From assembly GCF_000941055.1 (NCBI RefSeq), contig NZ_CP007202.1, positions 988,001-1,052,000 on the forward strand: DNA of 64,000 bases, written 5' to 3'. The translations under genes were made by a program, and so were the position numbers. This DNA comes from Siansivirga zeaxanthinifaciens CC-SAMT-1 (GTDB taxonomy: Bacteria; Bacteroidota; Bacteroidia; Flavobacteriales; Flavobacteriaceae). Under the pieces are notes generated by a model that was not told the DNA's origin, made no database searches, and saw nothing but the letters and a program-made list of their open reading frames with translations. Numbering within the stretch: the first letter of the stretch is position 1; every line of letters starts with the position of its first letter. This document shows positions 27,064 to 35,142 of this stretch, in pieces.

Positions 27064-27140
27064 TGGATTACTTTCTCTAATTTTAATTTACAAGCAATTT
27101 CGAAATGTAAAGAAGCCATCTCAAAATGGCATTTAATGCA

Positions 27141-27148
27141 TAAATTTA
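27141..27148 (+). promoter_or_regulatory. Possible -7 element of dinB
   Basis: TAAATTTA (one mismatch to TAnnTTTG) ends 4 bp before the dinB ATG, which would give a leaderless transcript or push the real start downstream. Confidence 0.35.
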
Positions 27149-27152
27149 CAGT

Positions 27153-28250
27153 ATGTTTAGCGATTTACCAATACGAAAGATAATTCATGTAGATATGGAT
27201 GCATTTTATGCGTCTGTAGCGCAATTGGACCATCCAGAACTTATTGGAAAAGCTATTGCTGTTGGTGGCAGCGAAAAAAGAGGTGTTATAAGTGCTGCTA
27301 GTTACGAAGCCAGAAAATTTGGTGTTAAAAGTGCCATGTCTGGAAGTTTAGCCGCCAAACTTTGTCCGGAACTTATTTTTGTTAAGCCCGATTTTGAACG
27401 GTATAAAGAAATCTCTAACAAAATAAGACGAATTTTTTACGATTATACCGATTTGGTTGAACCGCTTTCTCTAGATGAAGCTTATTTAGATGTTACAACG
27501 AATAAAAAAGGAAACCCGAGCGCCTCGCTTATTGCCCAGGAAATTAGAGACCGCATTTATAATGAGGTTGGTTTGAGAGCATCGGCTGGAATTTCAATTA
27601 ATAAATTTATTGCAAAAGTTGCCAGCGATTTTAATAAGCCTAACGGACAAAAAACGGTTAATCCAGAAGAAGTTATTCCGTTTTTAGAACAAATTGATAT
27701 TAGAAAATTTTATGGTGTTGGTAAAGTAACGGCAGAAAAAATGTATCAGTTAGGAATTTTTACCGGAAAAGATTTAAAACTAAAATCTGTTGAATATTTA
27801 GAAAATCATTTTGGTAAATCTGGCAAATACTACTATCAAGTTGTAAGAGGAATACATAACAGCGAAGTAAAGCCCAACAGAATAAGAAAAAGTTTGGCAG
27901 CCGAGCGCACGTTTAGTGAAAATTTATCTTCGGAAATTTTTATGCTCGAAAAATTAAATCGTATTGCCGAAGAAGTTTCTAAGAGATTATTAAAAAGTAA
28001 CGTTTCGGGTAAAACAATAACATTAAAAATAAAATACAGCGACTTTACTTTACAAACAAGAAGCAAAACACTGCCTTACTTTATTAATGATAAGTCGTTA
28101 ATTTTAGAAACCGCTAAAGAACTTCTCTACCAAGACAAATTAAATAATTCGGTGAGATTATTAGGCATTTCCATGTCGAGTTTAAACACCGAACACAAAA
28201 ATAAAGTGGAACACAAACCCATAAGTGTTCAATTAAAATTTGAATTTTAA
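27153..28250 (+). CDS. dinB: DNA polymerase IV
   Basis: A 365-residue Y-family translesion polymerase. Metal-binding motifs HVDMDAFYASV (about residues 10-20) and SLDEAYLDVT (about 106-115), a HhH region with YGVGKVTAEKMYQLGI and a little-finger domain. It lacks a clear C-terminal clamp-binding extension beyond the closing QLKFEF, which itself could be the beta-clamp motif. Stand-alone gene with its own terminator. Confidence 0.95.
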   Translation: MFSDLPIRKIIHVDMDAFYASVAQLDHPELIGKAIAVGGSEKRGVISAASYEARKFGVKSAMSGSLAAKLCPELIFVKPDFERYKEISNKIRRIFYDYTDLVEPLSLDEAYLDVTTNKKGNPSASLIAQEIRDRIYNEVGLRASAGISINKFIAKVASDFNKPNGQKTVNPEEVIPFLEQIDIRKFYGVGKVTAEKMYQLGIFTGKDLKLKSVEYLENHFGKSGKYYYQVVRGIHNSEVKPNRIRKSLAAERTFSENLSSEIFMLEKLNRIAEEVSKRLLKSNVSGKTITLKIKYSDFTLQTRSKTLPYFINDKSLILETAKELLYQDKLNNSVRLLGISMSSLNTEHKNKVEHKPISVQLKFEF

Positions 28251-28254
28251 GCAT

Positions 28255-28285
28255 AAAAAAAGCGCTAATAAATAGCGCTTTTTTT
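28255..28285. terminator. Bidirectional terminator between dinB and pyk
   Basis: AAAAAAAGCGCTA pairs with TAGCGCTTTTTTT around a 5-nt loop; works for both convergent genes. Confidence 0.88.
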
Positions 28286-28303
28286 AAATATTTTGAACGA
28301 ATT

Positions 28304-29740
28304 TTAGTCGTTTACAATTTCTCTTACTCGAAGCGTATTAACCATACCTTTTTCGGCAATTGGCATAGATGCTAAACTTATAACCATATCGCCTTTAGAT
28401 ACAAAGCCATGTTTTTTAGCAATTTTATTAATATCGCCAACCGTTTGATCTGTAGATACAAAACTATCGTAATAGAAAGCCTTAACTCCCCAAAGTAAAC
28501 TTAGCTGTGTTAAAATACGTTTGTTTGAAGTAAATACTAAAATATAACAAGAAGGTCTCCAAGCCGAAATTTGAAAAGCCGTATAACCACTGTTTGTAAG
28601 TGTTGAAATTGCTTTAGCGTTAATTTCGTTTGCCATATTGGCGGCATGAAAACAAATCGATTTTGTAATGTAGCGATTGGTACGAATATGCGGTGGCATT
28701 TGTGGCACTTTAATAAGTGGCGAATCTTCAACACTTTTTAAAATATTTGCCATTTGTCTTATAACCTGAACTGGATACTCTCCAACCGATGTTTCACCAG
28801 AAAGCATTACAGCATCGGCACCATCCATAACAGAGTTTGCAACGTCGTTTACCTCGGCTCTTGTTGGTGTTAAGCTAGAAATCATAGTCTCCATCATTTG
28901 GGTTGCTATAATTACAGGAATTCGTGCTTTTTTAGCTCTTAACACTAATTGTTTTTGAATTAATGGCACTTCTTCTGCAGGAACTTCAACACCTAGATCT
29001 CCACGAGCAACCATGATACCGTCGCAATGAGAAACAATACTATCTATATTTTTAACCGCTTCTGGTTTCTCAATTTTAGCAATAATTGGAATTTTGTGGT
29101 CGCAATGTTTCTCGATTAATTCGCGTAATTGCATTAAATCTTCAGCATGACGAACGAATGATAATGCTATCCAATCGACATCTTGTTTGATAGCGAAAAT
29201 AGCATCTTCAATATCTTTTTCGGTTAATGCAGGTTGAGAAATATTTGTGTTAGGTAGATTTACACCTTTTTTAGATTTTAATGGTCCTCCTTGAATAACT
29301 TTGGTTTTTACCTCAGATTTTCCATCGGTTGAAACAACTTCAAAAATTAATTTTCCATCGTCTAAAAGCACGCGTTCTCCTGGTTTTGCATCTTGAGGAA
29401 AACTTTTATAAGTCATGTAAACACGCTCTTTAGTTCCTTCAAAACGTTCTCCAGTTGCAAAAATAATTTCGTCGCCAGGATTTACAACAACTTCATCTTT
29501 CATAACTCCAACACGAAGTTTTGGCCCTTGTAAATCGGCTAAAATTGCAGCATTAAAACCAAATTCTTCGTTTAAATCTCGAATCATTTGTATACGCTCT
29601 GCAACATCTTTATAATCGGCATGCGAGAAATTAATTCTAAATACATTTACGCCTTCTTCAAGCATTCCTTTTAATACTTCTTTTGTACTCGAAGCCGGTC
29701 CTAAGGTGGCTACTATTTTGGTTTTTTTTCTTAATGGCAT
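28304..29740 (-). CDS. pyk: Pyruvate kinase
   Basis: Converts phosphoenolpyruvate and ADP to pyruvate and ATP. The 478-residue protein has KIVATLGPAS near the start, the active site IPIIAKIEKPEAVKNID, MVARGDLGVEVP, and the C-terminal domain. Normal length. Its start overlaps the stop of the IPExxxVDY gene by one base (TAATG arrangement), so the two are translationally coupled. Confidence 0.97.
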   Translation of the reverse strand: MPLRKKTKIVATLGPASSTKEVLKGMLEEGVNVFRINFSHADYKDVAERIQMIRDLNEEFGFNAAILADLQGPKLRVGVMKDEVVVNPGDEIIFATGERFEGTKERVYMTYKSFPQDAKPGERVLLDDGKLIFEVVSTDGKSEVKTKVIQGGPLKSKKGVNLPNTNISQPALTEKDIEDAIFAIKQDVDWIALSFVRHAEDLMQLRELIEKHCDHKIPIIAKIEKPEAVKNIDSIVSHCDGIMVARGDLGVEVPAEEVPLIQKQLVLRAKKARIPVIIATQMMETMISSLTPTRAEVNDVANSVMDGADAVMLSGETSVGEYPVQVIRQMANILKSVEDSPLIKVPQMPPHIRTNRYITKSICFHAANMANEINAKAISTLTNSGYTAFQISAWRPSCYILVFTSNKRILTQLSLLWGVKAFYYDSFVSTDQTVGDINKIAKKHGFVSKGDMVISLASMPIAEKGMVNTLRVREIVND

Positions 29741-30225
29741 TAGCTAAAAATTAAATTATCTTTTGATTTTAATAAGGCTGTATCAACACTAAAGGCTGTT
29801 ACAACTTGTGGTATTTTTAAAATACTATCTAAAATATACTTTTCATTACCCGAATGATATTCATTTTCTATTTTTAAAAAATAGTTTACCGATTTATATT
29901 CTGGTATTAAATAGTTTGTTTTTATTATTTTTTCTTGTGTATCAAATAAAGACTTGAAATTAACTTCTTGTAGGATTTCGGTTTTACAAATATTACTTAC
30001 TAAACTCCAAGTTGCCATGTGTTTACAATCTTCCCATTCGAAAATGGAATACATAGAATTAAAAACACTAAAATCTAAATCTGATGCTTTCCTAGCAAGG
30101 CGAATACCCAAATTTTTATTAAGAAGATATGCTAATCGATAATCTTTAATAGAACAATGAATTGCTATTAAAGTAAATGTAACCTCATCGAAAACATCTT
30201 CTAAAACAAGTTTGTGTACAGCCAT
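29740..30225 (-). CDS. IPExxxVDY family protein
   Basis: A 161-residue protein with the family motif as IPEYKSVNY near residue 120. It has no known function but sits between rnc and pyk in most Flavobacteriia, as here. I chose ATG 30225 (MAVHKLVLEDVF); an upstream TTG adds five residues without support. Translationally coupled to pyk. Confidence 0.88.
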   Translation of the reverse strand: MAVHKLVLEDVFDEVTFTLIAIHCSIKDYRLAYLLNKNLGIRLARKASDLDFSVFNSMYSIFEWEDCKHMATWSLVSNICKTEILQEVNFKSLFDTQEKIIKTNYLIPEYKSVNYFLKIENEYHSGNEKYILDSILKIPQVVTAFSVDTALLKSKDNLIFS

Positions 30226-30342
30226 AACTATATTAAACAATGTAAATATAGTATTTAAAATATACAGTTATAACAAGAAATTGTTAATCTTAAGAAGAAG
30301 TTAAACTAAAACGTTATAGTTAATTACTTTCTAATCAAAAAT

Positions 30343-31083
30343 CTAAATCATTTTAGACATTTTATTCTGAAATACAAAAAAAGCACGTTTTGAAGCTTTT
30401 TCTTCTGCTTTCTTTTTTGAAGTGGCTCTTGCTTTGGCAACGACTTTATCGTCTATGGTTAGTTTCACCGAAAAATGCCTAACCTCATCATTACCTGTAT
30501 CGTCGTATACATTGTAATTAAAGGTTTTCTTTTCTTTTTGGCACCATTCTATAAGTAAACTTTTATAACTTATAACTTTACCTTCGAGCGTTTCAATATC
30601 TACATATGGTATAATAACTCTATTGTAAATAAACTTTTCGCAATAGCTATAACCTCTATCTAAAAATATGGCGCCTACTAGAGCTTCAAATAAATTACCA
30701 TGAATATTGTCTCCAAATTGTCCGGGAGGAATTTTACTCTCTACTAATTTAATGAGGTTTAATTCTTTTCCTAATTCATTTAAATGCTCTCGACTTACTA
30801 CCTTAGATCGCATTTTGGTAAGGTAGCCCTCGTCTCCACTTGGAACTTCTAGGTATAAATGAGAAGCAATTACAGCACTTAACATGGCATCGCCTAAAAA
30901 CTCTAATCGTTCATAATTAATAGCGTTTCCTTTGCTATCTCTTATATTCATAGAGCGATGTGTAAACGCTTTTTTGTAGTATTTTAATTCTTTAGGTTTA
31001 AATCCAAGAATGGTATGAATTTGCATAAAAAAATTCCCGTTGCGTTTAAAACGGGAATTTAATATGTTACGAATGTATCTCAT
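30343..31083 (-). CDS. rnc: Ribonuclease III
   Basis: Double-strand-specific endoribonuclease for rRNA and mRNA processing. The 246-residue protein has the catalytic signature NYERLEFLGDAML (about residues 55-67), a second acidic site (LFEALVGAIFLDRGY) and a C-terminal dsRNA-binding domain. ATG 31083 is 7 bp after the fabF stop; its first 19 codons contain a perfect terminator-like hairpin (31031-31060). An in-frame ATG at 31026, just after the hairpin, is the alternative start (227 aa). I favour 31083 because the MRYIRNIL start looks like other flavobacterial RNase III. Confidence 0.9.
   Translation of the reverse strand: MRYIRNILNSRFKRNGNFFMQIHTILGFKPKELKYYKKAFTHRSMNIRDSKGNAINYERLEFLGDAMLSAVIASHLYLEVPSGDEGYLTKMRSKVVSREHLNELGKELNLIKLVESKIPPGQFGDNIHGNLFEALVGAIFLDRGYSYCEKFIYNRVIIPYVDIETLEGKVISYKSLLIEWCQKEKKTFNYNVYDDTGNDEVRHFSVKLTIDDKVVAKARATSKKKAEEKASKRAFFVFQNKMSKMI
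31027..31060 (-). terminator. Terminator-like hairpin within the 5' part of rnc
   Basis: On the minus strand AAATTCCCGTT and AACGGGAATTT form a perfect 11-bp stem with an 8-nt loop, followed by seven T. It is 31 bp after the fabF stop and covers rnc codons 8-19. It could end most acpP-fabF transcripts, attenuate rnc, or be an RNase III target for autoregulation. Confidence 0.75.
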
Positions 31084-31090
31084 TCGGGAT

Positions 31091-32341
31091 TTAATCTAAT
31101 TTCTTGAATAATACACAAGCGTTGTGACCGCCAAATCCAAATGTATTACTCATTGCTACTTTAATGTCGCGTTTTTGTGCCTTGTTTAAAGTTAAATTTA
31201 ACTCAGGATCAATGTTTTCATCGACAGTAGTGTGGTTTATGGTTGGCGGTACAATACCGTTTTGCATAGCCAATATTACTGAGATGGCTTCAACAGCACC
31301 AGCAGCACCTAACAGGTGGCCAGTCATTGATTTTGTTGAGTTAATATTTATAGTTTTTGCATGACTTCCAAAAACTTCAGAAATTGCTTTTAGCTCTGCG
31401 ACATCACCTAGCGGTGTCGATGTACCATGTGTATTAATATGGTCAACATCTTCTGGCTTGAGTCCAGCATTTTCTAAACAATTTTTCATTACAGCTATTA
31501 CGCCATTACCGTCTGGATGTGGTGCCGTCATGTGGTAAGCATCAGATGATAACCCACCACCAACAAATTCTGCATAAATATTGGCGCCTCTAGCAACCGC
31601 ATGCTCATATTCTTCTAAAACAAGTGCTCCTGCACCTTCTCCAAGCACGAAACCATCTCTTGTTTCATCAAAGGGACGAGAAGCTGTTTCTGGACTTTCG
31701 TTTCTAGTAGATAAAGCGTGCATCGCATTAAAACCACCCATTCCTGCAATAGTTACTGCTGCTTCACTTCCTCCGGTAATAACTACATCGCAATGCCCTA
31801 AACGAATCGAGTTTAAAGCATCAAACATAGCATTTGCCGAAGATGCACAAGCAGAAACTGTTGTGTAATTCGGACCCATAAAACCATATTTAATGGAAAT
31901 ATTACCCGGAGCAATATCGGCAATCATTTTAGGAATAAAGAACGGATTGAATTTTGGCGTACCATCACCGTTAGCAAAATTCAAAACTTCATTTTGAAAA
32001 GTTTCCAATCCTCCAATACCTGCACCCCATATAACACCTACTCGCAACTTGTTTACGGCATCTAAATCTAAATTCGCATCTAAGATAGCCTCATCTGCTG
32101 CTACCATAGCGTATTGCGTAAATCGATCCATTCTACCCGCAAGTTTTCGGTCTATAAAGTCTGTAGCATTAAAGTTTTTTAACTCACAAGCAAACTTGGT
32201 TTTAAACTTCTCGGTGTCAAAATAGGTTATAGGCGCAGCACCGCTTTTTCCACTTAATAAGGCTTCCCAATATTCATCTTTGGTATTCCCTATTGGTGTT
32301 AAAGCACCTAATCCTGTGACTACAACTCGCTTTAATTCCAT
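31091..32341 (-). CDS. fabF: 3-oxoacyl-ACP synthase II
   Basis: Elongating condensing enzyme of type II fatty acid synthesis. The 416-residue protein has the nucleophile C165 in VSACASSAN and the histidines of NTHGTSTPLGD and MTGHLLGAAGA. Normal length. Lies 13 bp after acpP in a two- or three-gene operon acpP-fabF-rnc, a common bacterial arrangement. Confidence 0.97.
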   Translation of the reverse strand: MELKRVVVTGLGALTPIGNTKDEYWEALLSGKSGAAPITYFDTEKFKTKFACELKNFNATDFIDRKLAGRMDRFTQYAMVAADEAILDANLDLDAVNKLRVGVIWGAGIGGLETFQNEVLNFANGDGTPKFNPFFIPKMIADIAPGNISIKYGFMGPNYTTVSACASSANAMFDALNSIRLGHCDVVITGGSEAAVTIAGMGGFNAMHALSTRNESPETASRPFDETRDGFVLGEGAGALVLEEYEHAVARGANIYAEFVGGGLSSDAYHMTAPHPDGNGVIAVMKNCLENAGLKPEDVDHINTHGTSTPLGDVAELKAISEVFGSHAKTININSTKSMTGHLLGAAGAVEAISVILAMQNGIVPPTINHTTVDENIDPELNLTLNKAQKRDIKVAMSNTFGFGGHNACVLFKKLD

Positions 32342-32354
32342 AAAGTAATTGGGC

Positions 32355-32588
32355 TTATTTTGCTGCTTCTATGTATGATATAGCTTGACCAACTGTTGCG
32401 ATGTTCTCTGCTTGGTCGTCTGGAATTTGAATATCGAATTCTTTTTCGAATTCCATGATTAATTCTACAGTATCTAAAGAGTCTGCTCCCAAATCGTTTG
32501 TGAAGCTAGCTTCAGTAACAACTTCGTTTTCATCAACTCCTAATTTGTCTACGATAATCGCTTTTACTCTTGATGCAATGTCTGACAT
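32355..32588 (-). CDS. acpP: Acyl carrier protein
   Basis: A 77-residue acidic carrier protein; the phosphopantetheine attachment serine is S37 in [10 protein letters not shown]. First gene of the acpP-fabF operon, with a TATTTTTG promoter element upstream on the minus strand. Confidence 0.97.
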   Translation of the reverse strand: MSDIASRVKAIIVDKLGVDENEVVTEASFTNDLGADSLDTVELIMEFEKEFDIQIPDDQAENIATVGQAISYIEAAK

Positions 32589-32619
32589 AATCTTTTAATT
32601 TAAGGTTTTAATTAGTTGG

Positions 32620-32627
32620 CAAAAATA
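32620..32627 (-). promoter_or_regulatory. -7 promoter element of acpP-fabF
   Basis: Minus-strand TATTTTTG (TAnnTTTG), 31 bp before the acpP ATG, in the divergent acpP/purN spacer. Confidence 0.6.
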
Positions 32628-32774
32628 AAAAACTTTATTTTTAAAACACACGTTTACTATAAAAATGTGAACGTAATTTACTAAATAAGTTTTAAGTATT
32701 TAAAATTTACCTTCTAATTGTTAATAATTATTCTTTTTTTTGTTCGAAATAATCCTAACATTATAATCTGTAAA

Positions 32775-33338
32775 ATGAAACGTATTGTAATTTTTGCGTC
32801 CGGAAGTGGTACTAATGCTGAAAATTTAATTAAGTTTTTTCAAAACAGTGATAATGCATCTGTTATTCAGGTGTTAACTAACAATCCTCATGCCAAAGTT
32901 TTAGACAGATGTAAAGTTCTTGGAGTAAGCGCGCTTTCATTTAATCGCGTTGCTTATTCAAAAACCAACGATGTCCTTAATATATTAAAAGCTTCTAAAC
33001 CAGATTTAATAGTTTTAGCAGGATTCTTATGGAAGTTTCCAGAACATATATTAAACGAATTTCCTAATAAAGTTATAAATGTACACCCGGCGCTACTGCC
33101 TAAATTTGGAGGAAAAGGCATGTATGGCATACACGTTCATAACGCAGTTGTAGAAAATAAAGAAACTGAAACAGGTATTACCATACATTATGTAAACGAA
33201 TTTTACGATGAAGGCGCCATTATTTTTCAAGCAAAATGCGAGGTTTTAAAAACAGATACTGCCGATGATGTTGCTGCTAAAATTCATGAATTAGAAATGG
33301 AACATTTCCCTAAGGTGGTTGAAAAATTATTATCGTAA
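32775..33338 (+). CDS. purN: Phosphoribosylglycinamide formyltransferase
   Basis: Third step of purine synthesis, using 10-formyltetrahydrofolate. The 187-residue protein starts MKRIVIFASGSGTNAENLI; INVHPALLPKFGGKGMYG holds the catalytic His-Asn region and TGITIHYVNEFYDEGAII the conserved aspartate. I use ATG 32775; the upstream open frame is AT-rich leader without protein character. Divergent from acpP. Confidence 0.94.
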   Translation: MKRIVIFASGSGTNAENLIKFFQNSDNASVIQVLTNNPHAKVLDRCKVLGVSALSFNRVAYSKTNDVLNILKASKPDLIVLAGFLWKFPEHILNEFPNKVINVHPALLPKFGGKGMYGIHVHNAVVENKETETGITIHYVNEFYDEGAIIFQAKCEVLKTDTADDVAAKIHELEMEHFPKVVEKLLS

Positions 33339-33391
33339 GGAAATATTTAGAATTATAATTGAAAGGTTTTCGCTTTCGCGGAAATAAAAAA

Positions 33392-34033
33392 ATGGCATCT
33401 AAGAAAAAAAAATATTACACCGTTTGGAAAGGCCATAAAACCGGCGTTTTTGAAAGTTGGAACGATTGCAAGGCCCAAATTAATAATTTTGAAGGCGCTC
33501 AATACAAATCGTTTGAAACTTTCGATGCTGCAAAACAAGCCCTTAAAGGCAATTATTTCGATTATATTGGCAAAAAAACCGAATTTAAAAGCGACTTATC
33601 TGCCTTACAACTCAAGAAAATAGGCTTACCAAATTACCATTCGATCTCGGTTGATGCTGCTTCTAGTGGAAACCCAGGAAAAATGGAATACCGCGGTGTA
33701 GATACTAAAACAAAAAAACAACTTTTTATTCAAGGCCCTTTTGAAGAAGGCACTAATAATATTGGTGAGTTTCTTGCCATTGTACATGGTTTGGCGCTTC
33801 TTAAAAAACATAATAGCGACAAACTTATTTACACAGACTCTAAAACTGCTATTAGTTGGGTAAAAAAGAAAACTTGCAATACCAAATTAGAACGTAATTC
33901 TAAAAACGAAAAGCTATTCGAGTTGATCGATAGAGCTGTTAATTGGCTAAAAACTAACACCTATACTACTGTAATTGTTAAATGGGAAACTAAAGCTTGG
34001 GGCGAAATTCCTGCAGATTTTGGTAGAAAATAA
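33392..34033 (+). CDS. Viroplasmin-type ribonuclease HI
   Basis: A 213-residue protein with an N-terminal viroplasmin/HBD domain (YYTVWKGHKTGVFESWNDC, about 8-26, binding RNA-DNA hybrid) and a C-terminal RNase H domain: SVDAASSGNPG, GTNNIGEFLAIVHGLAL, YTDSKTAISWV. The first-strand motif, which is D in most RNases H, is kept as VDAASSG. Normal length for this family. ATG 33392 was chosen; the upstream TTG extension gives an unlikely basic start. A small hairpin precedes it. Confidence 0.9.
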   Translation: MASKKKKYYTVWKGHKTGVFESWNDCKAQINNFEGAQYKSFETFDAAKQALKGNYFDYIGKKTEFKSDLSALQLKKIGLPNYHSISVDAASSGNPGKMEYRGVDTKTKKQLFIQGPFEEGTNNIGEFLAIVHGLALLKKHNSDKLIYTDSKTAISWVKKKTCNTKLERNSKNEKLFELIDRAVNWLKTNTYTTVIVKWETKAWGEIPADFGRK

Positions 34034-34059
34034 ATTCGGTTTTTAGCAGTTAAAAGCCT

Positions 34060-34067
34060 TATATTTG
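34060..34067 (+). promoter_or_regulatory. -7 promoter element of the PfkB kinase gene
   Basis: TATATTTG, 22 bp before the ATG at 34090. Confidence 0.65.
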
Positions 34068-34089
34068 CACAAAAATTATATCTCCTTTT

Positions 34090-35016
34090 ATGGGTAAATT
34101 AGTAATAGTTGGCACCATGGCCTTTGATGCTATTGAGACGCCTTTTGGGAAAACCGACAAAATACTTGGAGGCGCAGCCACATACATTGGTTTATCTGCT
34201 TCTCATTTTAATATAGACTCTGCAGCTGTATCGGTTGTGGGTGGTGACTTTCCGCAAGCATATTTAGATTTTTTAAAAAACAATAATATTGACGTTTCTG
34301 GTGTAGAAATTATAAAAGATGGTAAAACATTTTTTTGGAGTGGTAAATACCACAACGACATGAATACAAGGGATACCTTGGCTACCGAATTAAATACCCT
34401 AGCCGATTTTAACCCTGTAGTTCCAGAAAATTATCGCGATGCCGACATCGTTATGTTAGGAAACTTACATCCTATCGTCCAATCTAGTGTTTTAAATCAA
34501 ATGACTAAAAAACCAAAACTGGTAGTTTTAGATACTATGAATTTTTGGATGGATAGCGCCTTAGATGATTTACACAATGTGATAAAAAACGTAGATGTAA
34601 TTACCATAAACGATGAAGAAGCTAGACAGCTAACCGGAGAATACTCTCTGGTAGTAGCTGCCAGAAAAATTCATACCATGGGACCTAAATATGTAATTAT
34701 AAAAAAAGGAGAGCATGGTGCTTTGTTGTTTCATAATGAAAATGTTTTTTTTGCACCGGCTTTACCATTAGAAGAAGTTTTCGATCCAACTGGTGCGGGT
34801 GATACCTTTGCTGGAGGTTTTGTAGGTTATCTTGCAAAAACCGAAGACACTTCATTTGAGAATATGAAAAATGCTGTTATATACGGTTCGACCTTAGCAT
34901 CGTTTTGTGTTGAAAAATTTGGCACCGAACGCATGCAGAATTTATCGAATCATGAAGTCCATAAACGACTTGAGCAGTTTAAGAAATTAACTCAATACAA
35001 TATAAAACTAACATAA
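34090..35016 (+). CDS. PfkB family carbohydrate kinase
   Basis: A 308-residue ribokinase-type sugar or nucleoside kinase. GGAATYIGLSASHF near residue 28 is the substrate lid region and DPTGAGDTFAGGFVGYLA near 232-249 holds the catalytic aspartate and anion hole. The substrate is not evident. It stands upstream of the PurF-type gene but is separated by a terminator, so the two are not clearly one operon. Nucleoside or ribose kinase activity would fit the neighbour, but that is inference. Confidence 0.88.
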   Translation: MGKLVIVGTMAFDAIETPFGKTDKILGGAATYIGLSASHFNIDSAAVSVVGGDFPQAYLDFLKNNNIDVSGVEIIKDGKTFFWSGKYHNDMNTRDTLATELNTLADFNPVVPENYRDADIVMLGNLHPIVQSSVLNQMTKKPKLVVLDTMNFWMDSALDDLHNVIKNVDVITINDEEARQLTGEYSLVVAARKIHTMGPKYVIIKKGEHGALLFHNENVFFAPALPLEEVFDPTGAGDTFAGGFVGYLAKTEDTSFENMKNAVIYGSTLASFCVEKFGTERMQNLSNHEVHKRLEQFKKLTQYNIKLT

Positions 35017-35019
35017 TTT

Positions 35020-35047
35020 AACGCGCTCTTAAAAGGAGTGCGTTTTT
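35020..35047 (+). terminator. Terminator of the PfkB kinase gene
   Basis: AACGC-g-CTC pairs with GAG-t-GCGTT (one G/T mismatch), followed by a T run, 3 bp after the stop. Confidence 0.7.
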
Positions 35048-35142
35048 AATTAAATAACATTATTGTTTCGTTGAAATTAAGAATTAACAAATAATGGTTT
35101 GTAAATGATTAATTATAAACGGAAATTATAAATAAAAAAAGA

